Part shown: in pieces, positions 46,903 through 56,445 of the stretch | Position numbering within the stretch: the stretch's first letter is position 1 | How the letters are laid out: each line of letters opens with the position of its first letter | Origin: Fagopyrum homotropicum | Lineage: Eukaryota > Streptophyta > Magnoliopsida > Caryophyllales > Polygonaceae | Assembly: GCA_033239125.1 (NCBI GenBank) | Contig: BSWB01000005.1 | Span: 50,576,993-50,640,992, forward strand | Direction of reading: 5' to 3' | Length of the DNA stretch: 64,000 nucleotides | Notes under the pieces: generated by a model | What the model was told of the DNA's origin: nothing | The model's database searches: none | The model's input: the letters and a program-made list of their open reading frames with translations, nothing else | Made by a program: the position numbers and the translations under genes

Positions 46903-47481
46903 TTAAATGAGCTCCGAGGATTTAGATGTCATCCTAACTTCACCAAAATCTTCCAGTTTCCTCTTCCTTGATAGGATCTCCTTCAAGAACTTCCCATAGG
47001 CGGGCATCCCTAGAATAGCATCAAGGAAAGGAATGTTAATGTGCAGTTTATTCATCAAGTCAAGGAACTTACCAAAGTGCTTGTCTAGATGTGCTCTGGC
47101 CCTTGACTGGGGGAATAGAAGTGGTGGTTTGTATGCAGGAGGTGGAACATAAACTTCAGTCTTCCCCTCCGCTGTCTGTGGCTCCACCTCGGTTGGCATC
47201 TCGGTCGAAGTGTTCTTCGACTGCATCTGGGCCGAGGTGGTCTTCGTCGGTACTGGCACCGACCGAGGCACTGGATCTGCAGTCTTCAGTCCACTCCTCG
47301 TAGTTATGGCCATGATCTGGCCCTTAGGGTTGCTCTCCGTCCTTGCTGGAAGCTTCCCTGGATCTCTTGGCGCTTCATTCGCCCTACTTGCAAGTTGTTG
47401 TTCAAAGGCTTTTTGGGCCTTCGAAAATAAAGTCATAGAAGTCTCCATAGCGCTAAGCTTGATCAAGATTGCCTCCAGCAC
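46903..47481 (-). CDS. B gag C-terminus and gag-PR linker
   Basis: Same frame as gag after one TAG. It begins MLEAILIKLSAMETSMTLF and has palindrome-derived linker sequence (NTSTEMPTEVEPQ). Next are VYVPPPAYKPPLLFPQ and RARAHLDKHFGKFLDLMNKL, the block that precedes protease in Athila-like elements. It ends in SSELI and a TAA where A reads CAA. Confidence 0.85.
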   Translation of the reverse strand: MLEAILIKLSAMETSMTLFSKAQKAFEQQLASRANEAPRDPGKLPARTESNPKGQIMAITTRSGLKTADPVPRSVPVPTKTTSAQMQSKNTSTEMPTEVEPQTAEGKTEVYVPPPAYKPPLLFPQSRARAHLDKHFGKFLDLMNKLHINIPFLDAILGMPAYGKFLKEILSRKRKLEDFGEVRMTSKSSELI

Positions 47482-47499
47482 TGCGTCTTTCTTTTCCGG

Positions 47500-48885
47500 C
47501 TAAGACGAACTTGATCCTTGCCCCTGGCTCTTTAATGGAGTAGAAGAAGAAGAAGGGGAAGAGAGGAAAGGGTTAAAGAAATCGTTAGAGTTGGAGTTTG
47601 AATGATTGTTACCAGAATTTTGGTTGTTCGCCCTCCAGTTGTCGCTATTGGATCCTCTATTGTTGTTGTTCCGGGAACCGTTGTTGTTGTTACGGTATCC
47701 ATTGTTGTTGTTCCTTTGTCCTTGCTCTTCTCTCTTGGTTTGAGCAACCAAGAGTTCCTTCAATTGCTTCACGTCATTCTTCAAAGACGTGAGTTGATTG
47801 TTGTTGGGCTGAGTTTCTTGGAAGTTAACTCTTTTAACTCCACCTTTAGCTCCTTGGTGGGTGTACTTCTCCATATGCAAAGCTTGCTTCTCGATGAAGT
47901 CCCAAGCTTCATCAATCGCCATGTCCATAAAGGTACCGGCGGAGAATAGTTGGAGGTTGAACTGGGTGCTTCCGTCCAGTCCCTTGAAGTATATCTCCAA
48001 TAATTCTAACTTTGGAATCCCATGATGTGGGCAATCCAAAAGAATGTCCTTGAACCGCTCCCATGACTTGGACAAGCTCTCCTTGTCCTTCATAATGAAA
48101 GCGTTGATCTTCCCTCTCATTTCAGCTGTCTTTGAGGGAGGAAAGAATTTGGTCAAGAATTCCGTCGTCATCTCCTCCCATGTGCTGATTTTTCCTGGAG
48201 GAAGAGATTGATACCAAGTAAGAGCTCTATCTTTTAAAGAAAAGTAAAAAGGTCTTTGCTTGTAATTGTTGTTTTCAATCCTTGAAGGTCTCAAGGTCTC
48301 CATCAAGATCTCATAGTTTTGAAGATGTTGATGTGGTGATTCCTTCTCTAGCCCTCCGAATTGGCATTGGCGAATCATGGATAGAACTAGCGGTTGAAGT
48401 TCATAGTCATGGTCCGCTGGATCTCCTAGGTTAACTCCTGGACGCCTCAGTTGTTGATTGGGGTCCATCCTTTGACCTAGGGTTTGTGGGATTCCTGCAA
48501 GAAGAGCGCCTCGGACTGGCATCCGAGGTGGAAGTATCTCGGCCGGGGCGTCAGGTACTGGAACCTGCCTCGGTCGAGGATCAGCAACTGGATCCTGCAT
48601 CGGTCGAGGATCTGGGACTGGATCTTCCCTCGGTCGAAGTAGAATCTGGTCTCGTATGGCTGCCATATCTGCTTCGATTGCTTCAGTCCTGGTGCGAGTT
48701 TCTTCCTTCTCTCGCCTTAGCTCTTCCCTGCTGAGGCGTAGCAGCTCTAGCGCCTCTTTCAATTCGGCCTCAAGATCGCGATTGTCTTGGTGGGCCATCT
48801 TCGCTTCTCTTAAGCGTCGCTTGTATGTCTTTTCTGGTTCGGGATCGTAAGGAACGATTTCCTTCCTAGTGCGGGTTCTTCGCAT
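47500..48885 (-). CDS. B gag protein
   Basis: 461 codons from the ATG at 48885. Residues about 1-80 are charged and helical (EKTYKRRLREAKMAHQDN, LSREELRREKEETRTRTEA). Residues about 90-140 are a Pro-rich linker with DPVPDPRPMQDPVADPRPRQ repeats coded by CTCGGTCGAGG palindromes. Residues about 145-200 include QRMDPNQQLRRPGVNLGD and ESPHQHLQNYEIL. The Retrotrans_gag core follows (FYFSLKDRALTWYQSLPPG, TWEEMTTEFLTKFFPPSK, SWERFKDILLDCPHHGIP, YFKGLDGSTQFNL). A basic part (HQGAKGGVKRVNFQE) and an Asn/Arg-rich tail (NNNNGYRNNNNGSRNNNN) come next. There is no CCHC knuckle; the Asn/Arg tail may do RNA binding (inference). Confidence 0.9.
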   Translation of the reverse strand: MRRTRTRKEIVPYDPEPEKTYKRRLREAKMAHQDNRDLEAELKEALELLRLSREELRREKEETRTRTEAIEADMAAIRDQILLRPREDPVPDPRPMQDPVADPRPRQVPVPDAPAEILPPRMPVRGALLAGIPQTLGQRMDPNQQLRRPGVNLGDPADHDYELQPLVLSMIRQCQFGGLEKESPHQHLQNYEILMETLRPSRIENNNYKQRPFYFSLKDRALTWYQSLPPGKISTWEEMTTEFLTKFFPPSKTAEMRGKINAFIMKDKESLSKSWERFKDILLDCPHHGIPKLELLEIYFKGLDGSTQFNLQLFSAGTFMDMAIDEAWDFIEKQALHMEKYTHQGAKGGVKRVNFQETQPNNNQLTSLKNDVKQLKELLVAQTKREEQGQRNNNNGYRNNNNGSRNNNNRGSNSDNWRANNQNSGNNHSNSNSNDFFNPFLSSPSSSSTPLKSQGQGSSSS

Positions 48886-48988
48886 AAACCTAAGAAAGAA
48901 CCTGCAAAAGTCACTCAAGTAGAGTGATTAGAAGACACGGGGGCAAGTGCCCCAAGAGCAAATCGTAACCGGCTCGGTCTAGACCAAG

Positions 48989-49006
48989 TCCCCGACAACG
49001 GCGCCA
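48989..49006 (-). other. Primer-binding site of B
   Basis: Minus strand TGGCGCCGTTGTCGGGGA, one change from the tRNA-Asp complement, 6 bases from the LTR end. Confidence 0.88.
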
Positions 49007-49012
49007 AAAACT

Positions 49013-50768
49013 TGTTCGCTCCAAACGGTGTGTGCAAGCTTTAAATTTATAACCCTAGATGTAAGCTTAAAACAAGGATGCGAACCCGCAGTGTACGGGT
49101 CAATCGTAGTAAAAAGCAAGGAATTCCAGGGGTCGATCACAGGGACTTAGTGAAACAAAGTCCAATTACGGTATGCTTTAGTAATTTCTAACCACAAAAG
49201 CAATTAAAACAATCAAAGATGATAAACAGTCAATAAAGGAAATATGCAATTCTAGGGATTAAAGCATCTAGTTGTGGTTCCAACTCAAGATCTAAAGATA
49301 AGCGGACAAAGCTGAGATATTTGCATAGGGAAGGTGTTACTAAAGTGGAATATATCACCGGGTAAGTCTCACTACTCATTAATCCAAAACCATAACTCCT
49401 AATACCGGGTAAGTCTCAAGGAATTAATATAAAGAACTATAACCTCAAACTAACACACCATCTAAGGGAATAAAATCAACCTTTACTGGGTAAGTCTCAG
49501 GCTAACTCACAAAGATGGGATGGAAGCACACTCAAACCCCAATAAAGGATAAACCTTTATTACCTACACTTATGATCTTAGGTACACAAACTAAGGAATT
49601 ACCGGTTAAGTCTCATCCTAAGCTTGCATTGAACCAGGAAAGGTGTAATAAGAATAGGATTTGGCAAACTCTAACACTTAACTCTCAGTTTCGGATCAGA
49701 TAAGTCACCTCTGTCAGCCAAATTCCACCCCGGCCGAGATGTTCATCGACTGAGCGAGATGCTTAGGGTTAAGGTTAAAGACTCGAACTTTCAGGGTCCT
49801 ATTGTGATTAAGATTATTCTATCATTGTTTTTCCACAACCTTCAGCCAATCACCCTAGAATCACACAATGAAATTAGCCACTCATCATCATGAAAGCAAT
49901 GATCAAATATATGGGAAGAAGGTGAATATTTAAACAAGAAGAATTTAATGAAAAGACTTCAATAACTGAATCAAATATCACAACAAAAGCGTTCCTTGGA
50001 TAGAAATCCAACAAGGCAAGACAACAAGGAAGGGAATCTAAGACAATCTTACAAAAACCCTTCAAAAGCTATAAAAGCTATAGACTTCAATCTTCCTTCA
50101 ACCTTCAAAAAGGTTCTTCGAATCCCCCAATTGGAGTATGGCTGCTGTGTGCTTTTTGGTGTAAGCGGGCTAATAGCGGATGTCGGATTTGTGGGAAATC
50201 CGACCCTTTTTATAGGAAATTAGCCCTCCAAAGATAAAATATCTTAGAAAGATCTCTTCCCATAAAAGTAGGTAAAATATATGATCTAGCATATCTTCTT
50301 CCTTCCAGGAACCAAGCCCAAAAAATGTAAGATCTCTTTCCAAAGATAAAAGATCTCAGCCAAGAATAAAATATTCTCGCTGCGTCCCATGTGTTCGCCT
50401 CGGTTGAGTCGTCTTCTCTGGATCACCTCGGTCGAGGTAAATCTGTTGTCAACTGAGGTGAGTTACAACTGAATGTGAAATCTCTCAAATCTGGTCCAAA
50501 GTGAAACTCTAATCCATGGCTATGCTTCCTGGATGGTTCCTTATGTTCCTGAATGTAGCTCCAATGACTCCATAGCTCCTTTTGCTCCTTTTCGATGCAA
50601 AACGTGCCATTTTACCTACGATTACAACAAAACTAGGTGTAGACCTCGATTCCCGCAAAGGTAGATGAAATGGTAATATAATCACATATTATACATACAA
50701 ACATGCATATTATTGAAGATAAAACGTCCAAACAAACCCCAAAATATAGACTATAATTCATGCTATCA
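49013..50768 (-). mobile_element. B 5' LTR
   Basis: 1756 bp, TGATAGC at 50768 to GCGAACA at 49013. Its edge at 50768 is followed by GCTTC, the second target copy, and then A sequence. Confidence 0.93.
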
Positions 50769-50773
50769 GCTTC

Positions 50774-52073
50774 GCCAAGTTTCTGATGGTAAAGAGCCTT
50801 GGTATGCTGATATCGTCAACTACCTTGTTTGTCAAGAAGTACCGCCCGAATTGACGTACGCCAAAGGAAGAAGTTCTTCAAGGATGTAAGGCATTACTAT
50901 TGGAATGAACCTCTACTGTTCAAGAGAGGTCCGGATGGGATGCTTTGACGATGCATTCCGGAGAATGAAGTTGCTAGTGTCATACGGCATTTCTAGTCAC
51001 TTCCTTGTGGAGGACATGCTAGCGCTCACAAAACCTGCACTAAGGTATTACGTTCTGGTTTCTTTTGACCTACATTATTTAAGGATGTGGAAACGTTTGT
51101 TGTTTCTTGTGATGCATGCCAAAGAACAGGGAATTTATTTAGAAGGAACGAGATGCCACTCAACAATATTCAAGAGGTTGAAATTTTTTATGTATGGGGA
51201 GTTGATTTCATGGGACCTTTTCCATCATCTGAGGGGAACCTCTACTTTCTCTTAGCTGTCGATTACATTTCTAGATGGGCGGAAGCCATTGCCTTCCCCA
51301 CTAATGACGCCATGGTGGTTGTGAACTTCTTCAATAGAACTATCTTTCCAAGTTTTGGGACACCACACATCATCATCAGTGATGGAGGGACACATTTCAT
51401 CAACCAGAAGTTCAAGACACTTTTATCGAAGTATGGGGTAACCCACAAGGTAGCAACCCCTTATCACCCTCAAACTAGTGGACAAGCCGAGATCTCGAAT
51501 AGAGAAATCAAGGAAATTTTGGAAAAGACCTTTTCAAGGACGAGGAAGGGTTGGTCCATGAAGTTGGATGACACTATTTGGGCTTATAGGACGTAATTCA
51601 AGACTCCCATTGATACCACCCCTTACAATTTGGTATATGAGAAGTCTTGTCATCTACCCGTTGAGCTGGAGCACAAGGCATATTGGGCAATCAAATGGTT
51701 GAATTTCGACATTAAGGAAGCCAGAGAGAAGAGACTTTTAGGCATCAATGAGCTGGAGGAGTTGCGCTTAAACGCATATGAGAATTCCAAGATCCACAAG
51801 GAAAGAACGAAGAGATGAAATGACAAACATATCATTCCCAAGGAGCTCAAAGAAGGAGATCTTGTTCTACTCTTCAACTCCTGCCTCCACCTCTTTCCAG
51901 GTAAGTTGAAATCTAGATGGACAGGACCTTACGTTGTGAAAACTATTTTTCCCTATGGTGCAATTGAAATATGGGGCGAAACTAGCGGAAGTTTTAAGGT
52001 CAACGGTCATAGGCTGAAGAATTACCGACCGGAAGTCCCGGCTGAAGAGATTGCACCATTATACCTTGTTTGA
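50774..52073 (+). pseudogene. Element A integrase
   Basis: Begins DGKEPWYADIVNYLVCQEVPP, the lead into INT. There is a frameshift near the KKFFKDVRHYYWNEPLLFKRG block and scattered stops in the HHCC part (50870-51080). From 51087 one frame runs to the end. VSCDACQRTGNLFRRNEMP is the CC pair; YVWGVDFMGPFPS has the first catalytic Asp; IISDGGTHFINQKF the second Asp; PYHPQTSGQAEISNREIKEIL the Glu. Stops at 51594 (AYRT-stop-FKTPI) and 51816 interrupt it. The C-terminal part includes EGDLVLLFNS and GKLKSRWTGPYVV, the GPY/F-type end. It stops at 52071. The DDE residues survive, unlike in E. Confidence 0.9.
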
Positions 52074-52115
52074 AGATGGCGTACAGTCCAACTAGTGACC
52101 TTAAACCAAGCGCTT

Positions 52116-52133
52116 CTTGGGAGGCAACCTAAG
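52116..52133 (+). other. Post-pol hairpin of A
   Basis: CTTGGG-AGGCAA-CCTAAG: the B hairpin with one change in the right arm (C to T, leaving a G-U pair in RNA). Confidence 0.72.
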
Positions 52134-53751
52134 GTATTGCTTTCTTTTCCCTTTTCTAGCTTAGTTTAGATAGTTTGCTTCGTGTTTTTGCGTCCTCCTA
52201 GACAAGAATCAGGTACTCTCTAAGAAGAAATTACAACTCAGGAGCTACATGGAAGGATTGATGTTTGAGAAGTTTAGAAAACGGAGCTTGACTTAGATAC
52301 ATCTCGGATGTTGTCAGAACGCATCGACCGAGATGTTCTTCACCAACCGAGATGGTCTTATCTGGGAGCTGTTTCTTATTTCTTTATGCAGTTCAGCTAG
52401 GTCCGGTGAGTATTATATTTGACTCATTGGGACAATGTGTCCCAAGTATGGGGTATTTGGATGTATTTATGTGACTTATGTGCTACTATGACTTGTATAA
52501 CTCTTGCGGATATTATTGCTTATTTGGCTCTATATGCTTATCTGTCATTACATGCATACCTACAAGTTTTTGTTTGAGAAAACGTCAAAAACCAATTTTG
52601 AAATTTATTTTTATGGCTCGACTGAGACGTTCATGGCCGATCAAGGTTGAACACCTCGGATGACGTCAGAACACCTCGACCGAGATGGTTCTTAACTGAA
52701 AGGTTTTTTGAAACGTTTTGTGCTTCTTCTCTGGATATGACCTCGATGATGATTCTGTTTGCATATTGGTTTTGAAATCTCTATATGTTCGAAAGGTTTT
52801 ATAATATGTTTAAGTTGCAAAATGCTTTGTTTGAAATTCTAGCATGTTTAATACTTTGTTTTTATCAAAATTATGTTGGATTTGAAGGTTGACACCACAT
52901 GATGAGTTCTATCACATTCTTCCTGGGATGACTAAGGCAATTCATTCTCTTCTCTTCTTCTTATTGACCATGCTTTAGCCCCTCATATACATATTTGCCT
53001 CCCTTTACCTATCCGGAAATTTGGAAGAAAGCAACAAAAAGCAAGTGAAAGTGACGTTGAGATGTTGGCTGAAAGTGTTAGAAATAAACAATTAGGTTTG
53101 GGGACGTTGATCTTGATGATGAGTAACTTGACACCATTCACATAGTCGGGTGTTTGTGTCTTGCCAAAATCGGATTGATCTATAGTCCTAATGGGTCATG
53201 GTATGTGCATCAAGGGTTTGAGGCATCTCGAGAAATTGATGATTGCTGATTTCCTAGGCTTCGGTTATTGTGCACCTTTGTCCATGCATCCCAAAAAGTA
53301 AAGTAAAGTAAAAATAAGCAAAGCTTATTGGTCGAAGATGTTGTGATTAAAAGAAAGTGAAGTAAGATCCTATTCCTGGATTCTAGCACCACATACCCTA
53401 TATACATCCCACTCTGACACGTTTCTTGACCTGTTTTGGAAGCCCTTGAGACCTCAAGCTTGTTGATTGTCTTGGTGGTTTAAACTGGATTATACATGAT
53501 TGATTTCGATAAATATGATTTATCATGTATTCTATGATTTTATGCAAAGATGAACAGCTTTCTTATATTTATAAAATGTTTTGATCATGTCTTTATTTTA
53601 TTTGCCATGAAACATTCTCTTAGGGTGATCTATGAGTGGAGCACACCACCAAAATGTTTTGAAATGTTTTTCGTTGATCTTTTTGATGACTTATAATCCA
53701 TTCTATCTTGTATCTAAGATTTGGATCTTGCTTGGGGACAAGCAAGGGACT
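52134..53751 (+). other. A 3' region without post-integrase ORF
   Basis: 1.6 kb with no credible ORF. It aligns with the two parts of B on either side of its post-integrase ORF, so that ORF has been deleted in A. Palindrome copies and half sites lie at about 52300-52360 and 52615-52690. A PPT-like AAGTATGGGGTATTT lies at 52444-52458. Confidence 0.75.
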
Positions 53752-53765
53752 AGTATGGGGTATTT
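53752..53765 (+). other. Polypurine tract of A
   Basis: AGTATGGGGTATTT directly before the 3' LTR. The upstream duplicate is at 52444-52458. Confidence 0.7.
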
Positions 53766-55507
53766 TGATAGCATGTATTATAGTCTATATTTTGGGATTG
53801 GTTTGGACGTTTTATCTTCATAAATCTGCATGTATGGATGTATATTCTTTGATTATATTGTTGTTTTGTCTACCTTTGCGGGAATCGAGGTCTACACCAA
53901 GTTTCGTTGTAATTGTAGGGAAAATGGCACGTTTTGGAACGAAATGGAGCTAAGGAAGCTAAGGAGTCATTGGAGCTACATTCTGGAGCATTGAGGAGTT
54001 ATAAGAAGATATCAAGCATCATGGAAATGATTTGGAAAATTGATTTTGGACCAGATTATAAAGTTTCATTCTCAACTGAGACTCACCTCAGTCAGCTATA
54101 GTACCACCTCGACCAAGGTGATCTTCAAGAGCGTCTGGACCGAGGCGAAGTGATGACGGGACATAAGATCTATATTTTTGGATCTTCTATTTTTGGAAAG
54201 TGAATATCACATATTTTTGGATGGATTTCTGGAAGGAAGAATATCTTTTGGGTGATATATTTTGGAAGATATGGAGATATATTTTAAGGAAATTATGTTT
54301 TTAAGATATTTTATCTTTGGAAGATAATTCTCCTATATATATATGGGCTGATTTTCTAGAGATCAGCTATCTCGGAAATTCCGGATCAGAGCAGCATAGT
54401 TCTCCAGAGTTGAAGGAAGTTTGGAAGGTTGAAGATCAAGGAAGGAAGGAATCTAGTTTGGAGTTGGCTTTGAAGGAAGTTTGTAAGATTTTCTTAGTTT
54501 GGTTTGATTGTTATAAATTCTAATTTGTGATTGAGGAACGCTGATTGTTTATTTGTTTGATTGAGTTATTAAGACCTTTGTGTTAAGGTTTTCTTGTTTG
54601 AATATTGATTCCTTTCTTACATATTTGATTATTGTTATCATGATGATTGTTCGCTAAGTTCTTTATGCGATTATAGGGTGATTGGCTGAAAGTTGTGGGA
54701 AAGATGATGAAAGAATGAGCCTTTATCCCAGTGGACCCTGACAGCTCGAGCCTTGACCTTAACCGACGAACACCTTGGTCAGTCGTGGAACATCTCGACC
54801 GAGATAATACATAAACTGAGCGAGGCAAGCCTTTTCTAATCCTTATCTGAGTTGAGGTGTTAGTTTGCCAAATCCTATCCTTGTTATACCTTTCCTGGTG
54901 GAACGCAAGCCTAGGATGAGACTACCCGGTGATTCCTTTGTTTGTATACCCAAGATCATGAGTGTAGGTAATAAAGGTTTATCCTTTATTGGGGTTTGAG
55001 TGTGCATTCATCCCATCTTTGAGAGTTAGCTTGAGATTTACCCGGTAAAGGTTGATTCTATCCCCTTGGGTGGTGTGTTGGTTTGAGATTATAGTTTCTT
55101 TCCTTAGTACCTTGAGACTTACCCGGTAAGAGGATCTTTGGTTTGGGATAGTGAGTAGTGAGACTTACCCGGTGATCTATTCCCACCTTAGAAACACCTT
55201 CCCTTCGCAAACCTCAGCTTTGTCCACATTATCTTTTGAGATCTTGAGTCGGAACCACAACTGGATGCTCTAGAATTCGCATTCCCTTTATTTGACTTTT
55301 ATATCATCTTTTATAGCTTTGATTTGTTGCTTATGGTTTATTGTCAACCTAAATTACCGATCTTTGTTTCACCATAGTCCTTTCGATCGACCCTTGGAAT
55401 ATTTGTTGTTATTACAATTGATCCGTATACCACGGGTTCGCATATTGTTCAGGCATATATCTTGGGTTATAAATATTAAAGCTTGCACACACTTTTTGGA
55501 GTGAACA
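53766..55507 (+). mobile_element. A 3' LTR
   Basis: 1742 bp from TGATAGC to GTGAACA, followed by CCCCC. It keeps the normal LTR end that the 5' LTR lost. Boxes lie at about 54918, 55028, 55113 and 55160; the third and fourth flank the segment missing from the 5' LTR. It also has about 50 extra bases near 54275-54325 (GGAGATATATTTTAAGG region). Confidence 0.9.
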
Positions 55508-55512
55508 CCCCC

Positions 55513-55905
55513 ACATCCGCCCCTGCAGTTGCAACTGCGTCGCCCTCTATGTAGATGCCGCCCCCGCGGCTGGATGTCACCACCCCTGCGGTGACAACCC
55601 TTGAGCCGCCCTTGTGCCTGCAACCATCCGCCCCTGCGGAAAAGTCGACATAGGGTTCTGCTGAAGAGGATTCATACATCCTTCCCAACTTTCCCCCTCT
55701 TTATGTTGAGAAACCTCCTGCTCCCTTTCCTGAAGCACTAAAAGAGCGAAGGGTGATTGAGAATAAGGATCTCTTTGAGACCTTTTCCAAATGTGAGGTA
55801 AACATCACCCTTTTAAAACTTGTGAAGAGTATTCCTAGATATGCTCGCTTTTTGAAAGAACTTTGCACCATCAAGAAGAACCAGAAGCTGAAGGGATAGC
55901 AGAAG
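55513..55905 (+). pseudogene. Element E gag C-terminus and gag-PR linker
   Basis: In phase with E gag once A and one TSD copy are removed. It starts with a linker built from CCGCCCCTGCGG palindromes (TSAPAVATASPSM, stop, PPPRLDVTTPAVTTLEPP). Next come the conserved PPLYVEKPPAPFPEAL and FSKCEVNITLLKLVKSIPRYARFL, the block before protease. Stops lie at about 55552, 55648 and 55897. Confidence 0.85.
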
Positions 55906-56445
55906 GTGCAAGTTAGTGAGCATGTGTCCGCTGTCTTCCAACGCCGAATGCCCAAAAAGTTTAGTGATCTAGGCATGGTAAGCATTCCTTGTGTTATTGA
56001 GGAAACCCGTTTTGATAAAGCAATGCTTGATTTAGGTGCTTCCAGTAATGTTCTTCCTTACTCCATCTACCAATCTCTTGGCCTTGGGCCACTCATTGAA
56101 ACTCGAATTGTAGTCCAACTTGCTGCTAGATCAAACGTTTACCTAGACGGGATTATTGAAGATGTATTAGTAATGGTTGATAATTTGATTTTTCCTGCTG
56201 ATTTCTTTGTAATGGATATGAAAAATGATTCACACGCTGCAGCTATATTGTTGGGAAGAACTTTTCTGGAAACCGCTAGGACTAAAATTGATTATGTTAG
56301 TGGTAAATTAACTATGGAATTCGATGGGAAAGTGGTTGAGTTTAACATTTATGATGCAATGAAACACCCTATTGATGATCATTCTCTTTGTGTTATTGAT
56401 GTGATGATCTTCTTATCCAAGATGTGTTTGACATATCCGACATAG
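55906..56445 (+). pseudogene. Element E aspartic protease
   Basis: HVSAVFQRRMPKKFSDLG, then AMLDLGASSNVLPYSIYQSL with the DLGAS active site, DGIIEDVLVMVDNLIFPADF, and AAILLGRTFLETARTKIDY, the second box. The frame breaks near 56402 (one-base shift) before DVFDISDIDELK, which resumes at 56424. The catalytic part itself is intact in sequence. Confidence 0.88.

Larger units (their letters stand above)
44371..48885 (-). pseudogene. B gag-pol polyprotein frame (gag-PR-RT-RH)
   Basis: A single reading frame of about 1500 codons from the ATG at 48885 to 44371 with no frameshift. It is broken only by four stops: TAG at 47500, TAA at 46903, TGA at 46165 and TAG at 45208. Alignment with A or the known family suggests sense codons CAG, CAA, CGA and TGG, each one C-to-T or G-to-A step away. 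This is the pattern left by deamination of methylated cytosine. The domains are listed separately. Confidence 0.88.
38986..50768 (-). mobile_element. Element B: near-complete Athila-like element nested in A
   Basis: 11783 bp with both LTRs and TSD GCTTC at 38981-38985 and 50769-50773. Order on the minus strand: 5' LTR 50768-49013, PBS 49006-48989, gag from 48885, PR, RT, RNase H to 44371, hairpin 44327-44310, post-integrase ORF 43557-42181, 3' region, PPT 40758-40744, 3' LTR 40743-38986. INT is completely missing between RNase H and the hairpin. By eye the two LTRs differ at about 40 of 1757 positions (about 2%), a fairly young insertion and the youngest of the A/B/E stack. Confidence 0.95.
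34583..55507 (+). mobile_element. Element A: Athila-like element nested in E, host of B
   Basis: TSD CCCCC at 34578-34582 and 55508-55512. Without B it is about 9.14 kb: truncated 5' LTR 34583-36234, gag 36270-37767, PR region 37768-38632, B insertion at 38985/38986, INT from 50774 to 52073, 3' region, 3' LTR 53766-55507. RT and RNase H are missing: sequence passes from the PR-RT linker straight to the start of INT. The post-integrase ORF found in B is also missing. Loss of the PBS means this copy cannot start reverse transcription. Confidence 0.92.
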
